Positions 27,319 to 35,777 of a stretch of 64,000 nt of DNA are shown piece after piece. Source of the stretch: Parvularculaceae bacterium (GTDB lineage: Bacteria; Pseudomonadota; Alphaproteobacteria; Caulobacterales; Parvularculaceae); assembly GCA_028280115.1 (NCBI GenBank), contig JANQMJ010000024.1, positions 1 through 64,000 of the forward strand. Direction: 5' to 3'. The translations under genes and the position numbers were made by a program. The first letter of the stretch is position 1. The number at the start of each line of letters is the position of its first letter. The notes beneath the pieces are model-generated. The model searched no databases. It was given only the letters and a program-made list of their open reading frames with translations, and was not told where the DNA came from.

Positions 27319-29685
27319 TTAAAAAGCAAAGCCGCTCCTGACGACAATGGTCGTCAATCCCGGCGCGCCGGTTCCGCTGAATGTCTGGTGCAGCAAATTA
27401 ACGTCGAGCGCGGCGCCGTCGATAGCGTAAAGCCGATAGCCGGCCTCGAAATCGAAACGGCGGCCGGCGGGCGCGAGCGAGGTCGTCACCGGCGAAAAGA
27501 TCAAGGTCTCGGTCGTTTTGTCGAACGCCGTCGGCAAGGTCAGCCGCAGGCTGCCGGTTTCGACCAGCAGGGGCTGGCTGACGCCGATCCATAAGCTGTC
27601 GCCGGGGCTCAACAATGTGTCGCGAACCAGCGCGGCGGAAAACTGGGTCGTCGTCAGATTTGAAAACCCGTCGACGAATTCGCCGAGTCCTGTAGTGTCC
27701 GCCATGGTGTAACCGGCGGCGTAACGCCCCTTCAGCCGCCAATGCGGCGCCAGCGCCACATCCGCCTGCGCCGCGCCGTAAACCGTCGTCGCGGATGTTG
27801 CTCCGCTGAAGCGCGCATCGAGCACGGCGCCGTCCTCGCGTCGCACACCCTGTTCGAAACGAAGCCGAACATCGCCCATGCGCCAGTTGAGACCCGCGCG
27901 CGCCGCCGACGCGCGCCGCCCATCGGTTTGCCCATTAGCCGATGCCAGAGAAGCGGATGTCAGGGAAAACGCATCGTCGTTCCCATAGGCGTAAGTCATC
28001 AGGAAATCGGCGCTTAAACGCGGCGTCAGCGCCGCGCGCAGTATGGTCGTGAACGCATCCTGGGACTGCGGCAGATAAGCGTCGGCAAAGGCGCTTTGGC
28101 TCAGAAACGGGGTCTGACGCATGGGCTCGGTCATGCGGTCGACAGCGGCGGGCGAAAAGCCCTGCGCGGCGGTCAGGTTGCGCCCGGCGCCCAAATCGCC
28201 GGTCAAGGCGAGCGCGAGGTCGTCGTCGATCACATCGTTTTGCGCTTCGGCGCCGGCGAAACCGGCGATCCGGTTGGCGTCAAGATCGGTGAGCGCGCGG
28301 TCGCGCGAGGTGAGCCGGAACGTCGCGCTCAGCCGTCTGCCGAACGGTTGCGACGCATAAAGATGGCGGCCGAAGGGATTGAAAGTCGCTTCAATGTCGA
28401 AGCGATCCGGTGCCGCAACGCCGATATATGCGCCAAGGTCGGCTTTAAAATCGCGGCCATATCGGTCGAACACGACAATGTCGCCGATCTGCCCAAGGCT
28501 GGCGCCGAATGCGGGCCCCAGCGCGGCGGAAATGTCGGAGATTTCCGTCGTCGTCCCGTTGACGCTGGTGGTCGTGACCGAACCGAGCGGCGCCACCGCG
28601 GCGCCGACATTTAAAAGGCCGCGGCCGTATATCGGATCGGTTCCCGGCGTTCCGAGATCCGTCGCGCTGTCGAGCAGGATTTCAACGACCTCCTCGGCGG
28701 TTAACTGCGGCCATAATCCGCGGATCAGCGCGGCCGCGCCGGCGATATGCGGCACGGCGGCGCTGGTGCCGGAAAAGAAATCCGTCTGGCCGCTCGGCGT
28801 ATCGATGCGGACGGTCGGGATCAACACGCCCGGCGCAACCAGGAAAATATCCGCCGCAACGCCGGCGCGGTTGGAAAACGCCGCGATGACATTGCTGGAA
28901 TCGACCGCCCCCGCGATGATCGTCGCCGGCGCGCCGGCGACATCGAGCGCGCCCAGCGCCGATTCTTCCGGATCGTTTCCGCTTTCATTGCCGGCCGCGG
29001 CGACCGACACGATGTCGTTGGCCTTTGTAAAATCGAAAACCGTTTGAAAATCCGCGCGCGCCGCCAGTTCGTTCGATCCCAGCGAAAGGTTGAGCACGTC
29101 CGCGCCGATAGACGCCGACCGGTTGACCCCTTCCGCGATCGCTTCGCCCAGGATCGTCTCATCGTCGGCCTCGGTGTCGCCGCGGAATATCAGCAGCGAC
29201 GTCGACGGGGCCACGCCGTGGATGGACGAGTTGTTTTTGTTCGCGCCGATAATGCTGGCGACGGGCGTGCCGTGATCGTCTTCATCCTGAAGGTTCGGTC
29301 CGCCGGGGCGCAGTTCGCCGGGCGGGACAATGCCGGGCGCCACGAGGTCGGCGCTGTCCGGATGAATGCGGCCGGTAAATTCCGGATTGTTCACATCGAT
29401 GCCCGTGTCGATAATCGAAACAATCGTCCCCTGCCCCAGTCCGCCTTCCTCATAGGCGGGGATGACGTTGATCCGGTTGAGCCCGGGCTGATTGCGATAT
29501 TCGACCGTATTAAAATTCTCCGGGGGCGGCGGCGGAGGCGGCGACGGAGGAGGAGGCGGCGAGGGCGGCGACGGCGGCATGACCACCGGGGGCGGCGCGG
29601 GACTGTCGCTTGCGCATCCGCATAACGCCACACCCGCGCTGATAAAAATTACCTTTACAAGACGACTTATGGCCCCGACCCTCAT
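27319..29685 (-). CDS. Lipidated subtilisin-like autotransporter (NalP/SphB1-like S8 protease)
   Basis: A 788-residue protein with a lipoprotein signal (lipobox LCGC, Cys24), then a proline-rich spacer (about 30-55), a subtilase domain (about 65-365) and a C-terminal beta-barrel ending in GFAF. The catalytic triad is Asp93 (DTGID), His138 (HGTPVA) and Ser308 (SGTSAAVPH). Lipidation plus a subtilase passenger plus an autotransporter barrel is the design of NalP and SphB1, which process other surface proteins. No target gene lies beside it. Codon use matches the surrounding GC-rich genes, so it is not part of the AbiE island. Confidence 0.85.
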   Translation of the reverse strand: MRVGAISRLVKVIFISAGVALCGCASDSPAPPPVVMPPSPPSPPPPPSPPPPPPPENFNTVEYRNQPGLNRINVIPAYEEGGLGQGTIVSIIDTGIDVNNPEFTGRIHPDSADLVAPGIVPPGELRPGGPNLQDEDDHGTPVASIIGANKNNSSIHGVAPSTSLLIFRGDTEADDETILGEAIAEGVNRSASIGADVLNLSLGSNELAARADFQTVFDFTKANDIVSVAAAGNESGNDPEESALGALDVAGAPATIIAGAVDSSNVIAAFSNRAGVAADIFLVAPGVLIPTVRIDTPSGQTDFFSGTSAAVPHIAGAAALIRGLWPQLTAEEVVEILLDSATDLGTPGTDPIYGRGLLNVGAAVAPLGSVTTTSVNGTTTEISDISAALGPAFGASLGQIGDIVVFDRYGRDFKADLGAYIGVAAPDRFDIEATFNPFGRHLYASQPFGRRLSATFRLTSRDRALTDLDANRIAGFAGAEAQNDVIDDDLALALTGDLGAGRNLTAAQGFSPAAVDRMTEPMRQTPFLSQSAFADAYLPQSQDAFTTILRAALTPRLSADFLMTYAYGNDDAFSLTSASLASANGQTDGRRASAARAGLNWRMGDVRLRFEQGVRREDGAVLDARFSGATSATTVYGAAQADVALAPHWRLKGRYAAGYTMADTTGLGEFVDGFSNLTTTQFSAALVRDTLLSPGDSLWIGVSQPLLVETGSLRLTLPTAFDKTTETLIFSPVTTSLAPAGRRFDFEAGYRLYAIDGAALDVNLLHQTFSGTGAPGLTTIVVRSGFAF

Positions 29686-29799
29686 CCTGCACCCGCCTTT
29701 CCGGCACGCCGTCCTCCGTCGACTGGGCTATCGACAAAAGATGGTAAACTGCCTCTTAGCATTCCCGAACCGCATCATCGGTCAAGAAGGTTGCTAATC

Positions 29800-32085
29800 T
29801 TATGAATCTGGGCCGAATTTTTTCGAGGTCGGAAAGCCTTTCGGCGCGATCCGGCCCGCCTGGGCGCGCTTGCCCAGATAAGACTTCCAGTCGTCCACCG
29901 TCTGGATGCGCCCTGAACGGTCGGTCCAGGTCAGCCCTTCGGGCCCGGAAAACACCTTGGCGTCCGACAGGCCGCCTTTATGAAATTTCTGCAACACAAC
30001 GCCCTTTCCGCGCGACATTTCGGGCAGATCCGCGGCAGGAAAGACCAGGAACTTCTTGTTCTCGCCCACCGAGGCGACCATGAGGGTCTTGGCCGCGCCG
30101 GCGGGAACCGGCCGGCAGACCGCCGCCTCCGCGCCCGCCGGCGGATTGAGCACCTGCTTGCCCTTGCGCGTGGTGGAAAGGCAATCGCCTTCGGCGACAA
30201 TAAATCCGTGTCCGGACGAGGACGCGACCAGAAACTTACGGTCCCCGCGATAGATGAACGCGGCGACGACAGCGTCGTCATTGCCCATATCCGCCATCAG
30301 CCGGATCGGCTCGCCATGGCCGCGGCCGCCCGGCAGCGCGGCGACGTCGAGGGCGTAGAATTTTCCGTTGGTGGCGAACAGCATGAGCTTGTCTGTGGTC
30401 ATCGCCGGCACCAGAAAGCCCTGGCAGTCGCCTTCCTTGTATTTGATGCTTTTGGCGTCCTCCACATGGCCTTTCATGGTGCGCACCCAGCCCTTTTCGG
30501 AGATCACCGCTGTGACCGGTTCTTTTTCGACCAGAATATCAAGGTCGATCTCCTCGACATCGGGCGCATCGGCGATGTCGGTGCGCCGCCGGCCGATATC
30601 GCTCTTGGGATCGAAAACCTTGCGCACCTCGCGCAGTTCGTCGGCGATTTTCTTCCACTGCGCGTCGTCGGACTTCATCAGGGCCTTAAGCTGTCGTTGC
30701 TCGGCCTTGAGGTTCTTGTGTTCGGTCTTGATCTCCATTTCCTCAAGCTTGCGCAGCGACCGCAAACGCATGTTGAGGATCGCTTCGGCCTGCACGTCGC
30801 TGAGCTTGAAGGCTTTCATCAATGCCGCCTTGGGCTCGTCCTCATAGCGGATGATGCGGATCACCTCGTCGAGATTGAGATAGGCGATGAGGAAACCGTC
30901 GAGAATCTCAAGCCGGCGCGCGATCTTTTCAAGCCGGAACCTCGTGCGCCGGACCAGCACGTCCTTGCGGTGGGCGAGATAGGACTGCAAGACCTCGCGC
31001 AGGCCCATGACCCGCGGCGCGCCCCTGGCGTCAAGGACGTTCATGTTGAGCGAAAAGCGCGATTCCAGATCCGTCAGCTTAAAGACGGTCTCCATCAGGG
31101 CCGCGGGGTCCACATTGCCCGAGCGCGGCTCGAGGATGAGGCGGATGTCCTCCGCGCTTTCATCGCGCACATCGGCGACCGCCGGCAGTTTCTTCGCCTG
31201 GATGAGTTCGGCGATCTTTTCGATCAGCCGGGACTTTTGAACCTGATAGGGAATTTCCGTGATAACGATTTGATAGCGCCCACGCCCCAGATCCTCCCGC
31301 TCCCACCGCGCGCGAATGCGAAAGCCGCCGCGTCCCGTCGCATACGCCTCCTCCATGGAAGCGGCGTCCTCGACGCATAACCCGCCGGTGGGAAAGTCGG
31401 GCCCTTTGACGTATTTCAAGAGTGTTTCGGTGCGCGCGTTCGGCGCCTTGATGAGATGAAGCGACGCATCGATCAGTTCGGCGACATTGTGCGGCGGGAT
31501 GGACGTCGCCATGCCGACCGCGATGCCGCTGGCGCCGTTGGCCAGGAGGTTGGGAAACGCCGCCGGCAGGACGATCGGCTCCTTACTTTCGCCGTCATAG
31601 GTTTCGCGAAAATCGACGGTGTCTTCGTCGATGCCGTCGAGGAGAAGCTGCGCCGCCCTGGTCAGCCGGCTTTCGGTATAGCGCATCGCCGCGGCGTTAT
31701 CGCCGTCGATATTGCCGAAATTGCCCTGGCCGTCGATCAGCGGCACGCGCACGGAAAAATCCTGCACCAGGCGCACCATGGCGTCATAGATCGCCTGGTC
31801 ACCATGGGGATGGAAATTGCCCATCACCTCGCCGACGACTTTCGCCGATTTTTTAAAACCCCCGGCGGGAGCCAGCTTCATCTGACGCATGGCGTAGAGA
31901 ATGCGCCGATGCACGGGCTTGAGCCCGTCGCGCACATCGGGCAGCGCGCGCGCCGTGATGGTCGAGAGCGCATAGGCGAGATAGCGCTGGGAGAGCGCCT
32001 CGTTAAACGGTTCGAGAAAAATCTCTTCGGCGCGCGCCGGCCTGGCGGCTTTTGCGGATTTGGATTTCGATTTTGAACGGGCCAT
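29800..32085 (-). CDS. parC: DNA topoisomerase IV subunit A
   Basis: The protein has 761 residues from ATG 32085 (ATG 32097 adds four). The N-terminus is lysine-rich, followed by the breakage-reunion domain with catalytic Tyr136 in AAMRYTESR and the quinolone-region sequence [13 protein letters not shown]. The GyrA-box-less C-terminal pinwheel distinguishes ParC from GyrA. With ParE it unlinks replicated chromosomes. The gene stands alone, and the YIP1-like gene diverges from it 80 bases away. parE is not in the window. Confidence 0.96.
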   Translation of the reverse strand: MARSKSKSKSAKAARPARAEEIFLEPFNEALSQRYLAYALSTITARALPDVRDGLKPVHRRILYAMRQMKLAPAGGFKKSAKVVGEVMGNFHPHGDQAIYDAMVRLVQDFSVRVPLIDGQGNFGNIDGDNAAAMRYTESRLTRAAQLLLDGIDEDTVDFRETYDGESKEPIVLPAAFPNLLANGASGIAVGMATSIPPHNVAELIDASLHLIKAPNARTETLLKYVKGPDFPTGGLCVEDAASMEEAYATGRGGFRIRARWEREDLGRGRYQIVITEIPYQVQKSRLIEKIAELIQAKKLPAVADVRDESAEDIRLILEPRSGNVDPAALMETVFKLTDLESRFSLNMNVLDARGAPRVMGLREVLQSYLAHRKDVLVRRTRFRLEKIARRLEILDGFLIAYLNLDEVIRIIRYEDEPKAALMKAFKLSDVQAEAILNMRLRSLRKLEEMEIKTEHKNLKAEQRQLKALMKSDDAQWKKIADELREVRKVFDPKSDIGRRRTDIADAPDVEEIDLDILVEKEPVTAVISEKGWVRTMKGHVEDAKSIKYKEGDCQGFLVPAMTTDKLMLFATNGKFYALDVAALPGGRGHGEPIRLMADMGNDDAVVAAFIYRGDRKFLVASSSGHGFIVAEGDCLSTTRKGKQVLNPPAGAEAAVCRPVPAGAAKTLMVASVGENKKFLVFPAADLPEMSRGKGVVLQKFHKGGLSDAKVFSGPEGLTWTDRSGRIQTVDDWKSYLGKRAQAGRIAPKGFPTSKKFGPDS

Positions 32086-32165
32086 GGGCGTTCCCATAGC
32101 AGAGTCTTAGCCCGCCGCCAGCTTTCCCTTTGCCGCAAGCGCCATATCCGCTATGGCGCTCGGCG

Positions 32166-32846
32166 ATGGGTTCCTTTCTTGTGGAAATCTTCGCTTTTCC
32201 GCGCCTGCTGATCGAACTCGCCGTCGCGGCGATGGGGTTTTCGGGCGCTGCGTTCGCGCACGTCGCGCAGTCCGGCGAGGCGCAAACCGCAGCGCTGATG
32301 ATCGCCTTTCTTGCCGGCGTTTCGGAAATGCTCGGCCAGAGCGTCATTCTGGTCGTCAACCGCGTGGCGCTTTACCGGTTCATTGCGAGCCTTTTGTTCA
32401 CCGGGCTGACCTATGTGATGACGGCGCTGATCTGGGGACTGAGCGCGCTCGCCGTCGCGCCGCTGACGCGGGTCGGCGTCCTGACATTGGCGGATTTTGC
32501 CGGGGTGATGGGCGTGCTTGCGCTCGCCTTCGCCCCGCGCCTTCTGGGCATATTTTCCATCGCGCCCTATTTCGGCGCGGCGCTGGGCAATCTTCTCGAA
32601 GCCTGGGCAATGGCGCTCGCCATCTTCGGCCTGCATGCAGCGCTTAACCTGCCGCTGGGCGCGGCGGCGTTCTGCGGCGTCGCCGGCTGGGCGATGTCTT
32701 ACGCCTTGCGCAGTTTTTTCGGCCGCCTACTCGCCAAACCGCTCGGACGATTGCGCCTCATCGTCAGCGGCTCGCCGCTGGAACGCTCGCCGCAACAGAT
32801 CATCGACGATCTGGTCGAGGCGCTGCGCCGCGAGCTTGGCCGATGA
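32166..32846 (+). CDS. YIP1-like integral membrane protein
   Basis: A 226-residue protein from ATG 32166 (TTG at 32130 would add 12 residues). It has five or six hydrophobic segments spanning most of its length, with a short cytoplasmic tail RSPQQIIDDLVEALRREL. The pattern, including the LLYRF-like loop between helices and a conserved-looking FAPRLLGIFSIAPYFG segment, resembles bacterial YIP1-family proteins, whose role is unknown. It overlaps the next gene by four bases (ATGA), so the two are probably translated together. Confidence 0.6.
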   Translation: MGSFLVEIFAFPRLLIELAVAAMGFSGAAFAHVAQSGEAQTAALMIAFLAGVSEMLGQSVILVVNRVALYRFIASLLFTGLTYVMTALIWGLSALAVAPLTRVGVLTLADFAGVMGVLALAFAPRLLGIFSIAPYFGAALGNLLEAWAMALAIFGLHAALNLPLGAAAFCGVAGWAMSYALRSFFGRLLAKPLGRLRLIVSGSPLERSPQQIIDDLVEALRRELGR

Positions 32847-33799
32847 TTACAAGCGTGCTCATCGCCGCGATCGCCATCGCCGTCGCCGCATTGATCGCCA
32901 CCGCGGCGCTGTCGCCGATCGAAACCTTAAGCTGGTGGGCCGGCTGGACCGAGGAAGAACCCGGTCGCGACATCGCGCCGGCGCCGGGCGATCATGAGGA
33001 GCCGCTTTATATCGTTTATCTTTCGGGGGTGTCGTCGATTTCCGGCCGGTATCCGGTGCCGCGGGAAAAAGCCTTCGTGCGCGCGCTCAAACGGGCCGCG
33101 CCGGATGCGGTGGTGATCGACGATGTCTTTCCCTATTCGCCGGCGGGGGTGTCGCTGCTCGGGGCGACGCGCGTCTTCGAACGGCTCTGGCGGCGGATAC
33201 AAAAGATCAAGCTGCAGGGCCGCGCAACGCTGTTCGAGATGCTGATCCGCATCCGCAACATCTATCAGGTGATGATTTCGGCCGATCACCGCTACGGGCC
33301 GATTTACAATCAGGGCGCGGCGCGGGTCATCGAAACCGCGCTTTTAGAAGCAGGCTATCGTCCCGGCGGCGGCGCGCCGGTTTTCATCATCGGCTATAGC
33401 GGCGGCGCGCAGGTCGCCGTCGGCGCCGCGCCGTTTTTGACCCATCGCCTCAAGGCGCCGGTCGACGTGATTTCCGTCGGCGGGGTCATGGCGTCCGATC
33501 CTGGCCTTCATTTCGTGCGGCGCCTGCATCTGTTGATCGGCGACGGCGACAATGTGCGCAAGGTCGGCGCCGTGATGTTTCCGGAACGCTGGCCGGCGAT
33601 GGCGCTTTCAGAATGGAACATCGCAAAACGCGACGGACGCATCGCGGTGCACAGGCTTGCGCGCATGATCCACGCCGGCCCCCGCGGCTATTTCGGCCGC
33701 ATCAAGTTCGACGGCGTCGCCAATGGCGAGCGGACGCTGGAGTGCGTCGTTGATATTCTTTCATCCGCTCATTCCCCGAGGTCAGATCGGGGGCAATGA
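32843..33799 (+). CDS. Membrane-anchored alpha/beta-hydrolase-fold protein
   Basis: A 318-residue protein with one N-terminal membrane helix and a soluble domain that carries a nucleophile elbow FIIGYSGGAQVAVGA (a GxSxG motif). An earlier IVYLSG strand and a late His (VHRLARMIHAG) could complete a triad, so an esterase or lipase-like activity outside or at the membrane is possible. It does not match a named family that I recognise. It is coupled to the YIP1-like gene. The last ten residues (AHSPRSDRGQ) come from a palindromic hairpin shared with recO. Confidence 0.55.
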   Translation: MITSVLIAAIAIAVAALIATAALSPIETLSWWAGWTEEEPGRDIAPAPGDHEEPLYIVYLSGVSSISGRYPVPREKAFVRALKRAAPDAVVIDDVFPYSPAGVSLLGATRVFERLWRRIQKIKLQGRATLFEMLIRIRNIYQVMISADHRYGPIYNQGAARVIETALLEAGYRPGGGAPVFIIGYSGGAQVAVGAAPFLTHRLKAPVDVISVGGVMASDPGLHFVRRLHLLIGDGDNVRKVGAVMFPERWPAMALSEWNIAKRDGRIAVHRLARMIHAGPRGYFGRIKFDGVANGERTLECVVDILSSAHSPRSDRGQ

Positions 33800-33802
33800 G
33801 CG
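33766..33802. terminator. Hairpin shared by two convergent gene ends
   Basis: CGCTCATTCCCCGA (33766-33779) pairs with TCGGGGGCAATGAGCG (33787-33802), with one bulge. It contains the stop regions of both the hydrolase gene (ends 33799) and recO (ends 33769), so it may terminate transcription both ways. No T run follows on either side. Confidence 0.6.
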
Positions 33803-34527
33803 GCGTCTTTCGCCTGCAACAGTTCCGCCATTCTCAGTCGCGCTTCGGGCAGGGTCTTGTCCGACAGATGCAGGATGCGGGTTTCGATGAAATGACCGGT
33901 AGTCCTGAGGCCGCCAAGCGCATCGGCGAGCGAGGCGCCGTTCGACGCGCCGCGCAGGAATGCCGGCAGCGGCAGGAGTTTGTCCTTATAAGGTTCGCCC
34001 GCCTCGGCCGAGACGGCGCAGGCCGAACGCGGCGAAACGTAAATCAGATTGTCGCGCGCGCCGGTGGCGGCGCAACGATCGAGCGTCAGCCCGAAACCAA
34101 GCTCGGCGAGCAGGCCCAGTTCCCAGCGCGCCATCAGCGCCGGCCAAAGATCGTGATCGCCCAGATGTTCGAGCAGCACCGCCATCGCCTGATAAGCGCG
34201 GACATGGGCCTCCCGCTCGGGCAGGCAGGCCAGCGCCACCGCGCAGACCGCCGACAGGCCGGCAAGCGAAAGCCGGTCGGCCATGGCTTCGCCGGCGCGG
34301 GGGCGGATCATCTCCAGGGAAAAATGGCCCAGCGCATCCTCGCCGCGGCCTTTCCATTCGACCTTGACCTCGTTGCCCGGCTGCAGGATGGGCCCCATGC
34401 GCCGGCCCTGCCCGCCATAGACCAGCCCCGCCCGGCGCCCGTGTCCTTCAGTGAAAATATGCGCCACCGCATGGGTCTCCCCATGGGCCCGCGCGTCAAG
34501 AATGATGCCGCAGTCGGTAAAGGACAT
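33769..34527 (-). CDS. recO: DNA repair protein RecO
   Basis: A 252-residue protein with the N-terminal OB fold (DCGIILDARAHGETHAVAHI) and the helical C-terminal domain including ELGLLAELGFGLTLDRCAATG, both typical of RecO. It loads RecA on SSB-coated DNA together with RecR in the RecF pathway. In most alphaproteobacteria recO follows era directly; here an unknown membrane gene and an S9 peptidase separate them. Its C-terminal residues AHCPRSDLGE come from the hairpin at 33766-33802 and resemble the tail of the convergent protein. Confidence 0.93.
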   Translation of the reverse strand: MSFTDCGIILDARAHGETHAVAHIFTEGHGRRAGLVYGGQGRRMGPILQPGNEVKVEWKGRGEDALGHFSLEMIRPRAGEAMADRLSLAGLSAVCAVALACLPEREAHVRAYQAMAVLLEHLGDHDLWPALMARWELGLLAELGFGLTLDRCAATGARDNLIYVSPRSACAVSAEAGEPYKDKLLPLPAFLRGASNGASLADALGGLRTTGHFIETRILHLSDKTLPEARLRMAELLQAKDAAHCPRSDLGE

Positions 34528-34531
34528 GTCT

Positions 34532-35542
34532 TTATTGGGGCGGCCTTATAGCTTCTGCTTCCGTTTCGACACGCTCATTTCCGTACTGCCCTTCGCCGAT
34601 ATAGTAGACGTCTTGGGGCCAAGCCTCTTTCAAATCCGAGATTAATGCGCGCGCCAAGTCCAGATCGCGTTTGCCGTCTATGACTTCGGTGAAATGTACT
34701 TGAACCTCAGACCTAGTGAATGATCTTTGGGCGCGCTCGGTTTTCCATCGCTGTTCGTTAACATCTACGTAGTAACCGACGCCATCGCAAACGCTGACGG
34801 ATAAGATGTTCACCGTATTTGGCGTGTTGTGGCTGTAATCCTGAAACGACAAACCATTCTGCTCCGCATGGTTTGACATGAGGTCTATCAGCGACGGCCA
34901 ATCTTCCTCTGTGATATCAAGTTCAACCGCAAGCCATGGATGGAACGAAGACTTGTCGTAGCGGGACAGATTATGGCATGTGCGGTCAGCAGTCAGCAGG
35001 GCTATCGCAGCAATACCGCCGCCAACAAGGCCAAGCGCAGCGATGGCGTGATGGAATTTGTAAAAATTTGGATGCGCGTAAACATGCCAAAAGAAAGCCG
35101 CTGAAATCGCTCCGAAAAATGCGAATAAGCCCGCCTCTTTGAATAACTGCATGTAGCCGCAGGCCGTTCGAACATTTTCGACAATCGCACGGCAGCCGCC
35201 GGATCCCGACGAAAGCGTGCTGCCTTCACGAATAGTCAAAACCCTAAAAATTTCAGGTCCCAAAACAAGCAGCGCGCCAATGACCGCGCCTGCAAGGATT
35301 GAAATCAGAAGGTTGACTTTGGCGTATCGACGCAGCGCAATAAACAACGGCGCAGCGACCAGAAAAACCACGCCATAGGCTGTCGTGAACGCACCTATAG
35401 AGAATAATATTAATTGACTGCGAAATGTCGGCGTCGGGTATTTTCCGGTCCCAATTTCAGAAACTGCCGGCGCAAATAGCATTGCCAAAAACAGCAAGAT
35501 TGCCGGCAAAGGGGCAAATAGCAAAGCGTTCAGCAGCCGCAT
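34532..35542 (-). CDS. Unknown membrane protein with extracytoplasmic C-terminal domain
   Basis: A 336-residue protein with five or six membrane segments in the first 185 residues, among them an N-terminal LLFAPLPAILLFLAMLFA segment and LISILAGAVIGALLVLGPEI. A hydrophilic domain of about 150 residues follows. No family is recognised. Composition is AT-richer than the neighbours, and the gene lies between era and recO, where other alphaproteobacteria have none, so acquisition by transfer is likely. It ends four bases before the recO start, which may make recO part of its transcript. Confidence 0.6.
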   Translation of the reverse strand: MRLLNALLFAPLPAILLFLAMLFAPAVSEIGTGKYPTPTFRSQLILFSIGAFTTAYGVVFLVAAPLFIALRRYAKVNLLISILAGAVIGALLVLGPEIFRVLTIREGSTLSSGSGGCRAIVENVRTACGYMQLFKEAGLFAFFGAISAAFFWHVYAHPNFYKFHHAIAALGLVGGGIAAIALLTADRTCHNLSRYDKSSFHPWLAVELDITEEDWPSLIDLMSNHAEQNGLSFQDYSHNTPNTVNILSVSVCDGVGYYVDVNEQRWKTERAQRSFTRSEVQVHFTEVIDGKRDLDLARALISDLKEAWPQDVYYIGEGQYGNERVETEAEAIRPPQ

Positions 35543-35694
35543 AAAGAACTATCTACCATGCCTGTGCTGAAATTAGCGTGCGCAATTGGCCGCACTCCCA
35601 CCGAAAAGACAGGAAACTTGGCGCCGTAAGCCGCCTCATCACCAGTTTGGGCTTTCGGTTCTAAACCTCAACGACGGCTTTGGGCGAACAGCCT

Positions 35695-35758
35695 TTCACT
35701 CCACCGCATCAAGGCCCAGGCCGCGCAACCTTTCCGCCTCCTCGTTCCAGCCCTCGCG
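35695..35758 (-). pseudogene. Duplicated 3' end of era
   Basis: Matches the last 64 bases of era and its stop region at 37832-37895 with 7 mismatches; the terminal 33 bases are identical. Read on the minus strand it encodes REGWNEEAERLRGLGLDAVE and a stop, versus REREWDEEAARL-type sequence at the true era end (REGW replaces RERW, N replaces D, E replaces A). It therefore derives from a slightly different era allele. It lies 19 bases beyond the stop of the S9 peptidase gene and flanks it with the intact era end. Confidence 0.85.
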
Positions 35759-35777
35759 CGCGGCCCGACCCGCCACG

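Noticed and set aside
27086-27322. 78-residue plus-strand frame between abiE and the protease gene
   Set aside because: No ribosome-binding site, no domain, low-complexity sequence; probably non-coding.
29520-29590. GGCGG-rich tandem tract considered as a separate repeat or CRISPR-like array
   Set aside because: It is the coding sequence of the poly-proline spacer of the autotransporter; no spacers or regular unit. No CRISPR array was seen anywhere in the window.
29980-31380. 466-residue plus-strand frame over parC
   Set aside because: Antisense shadow of parC.
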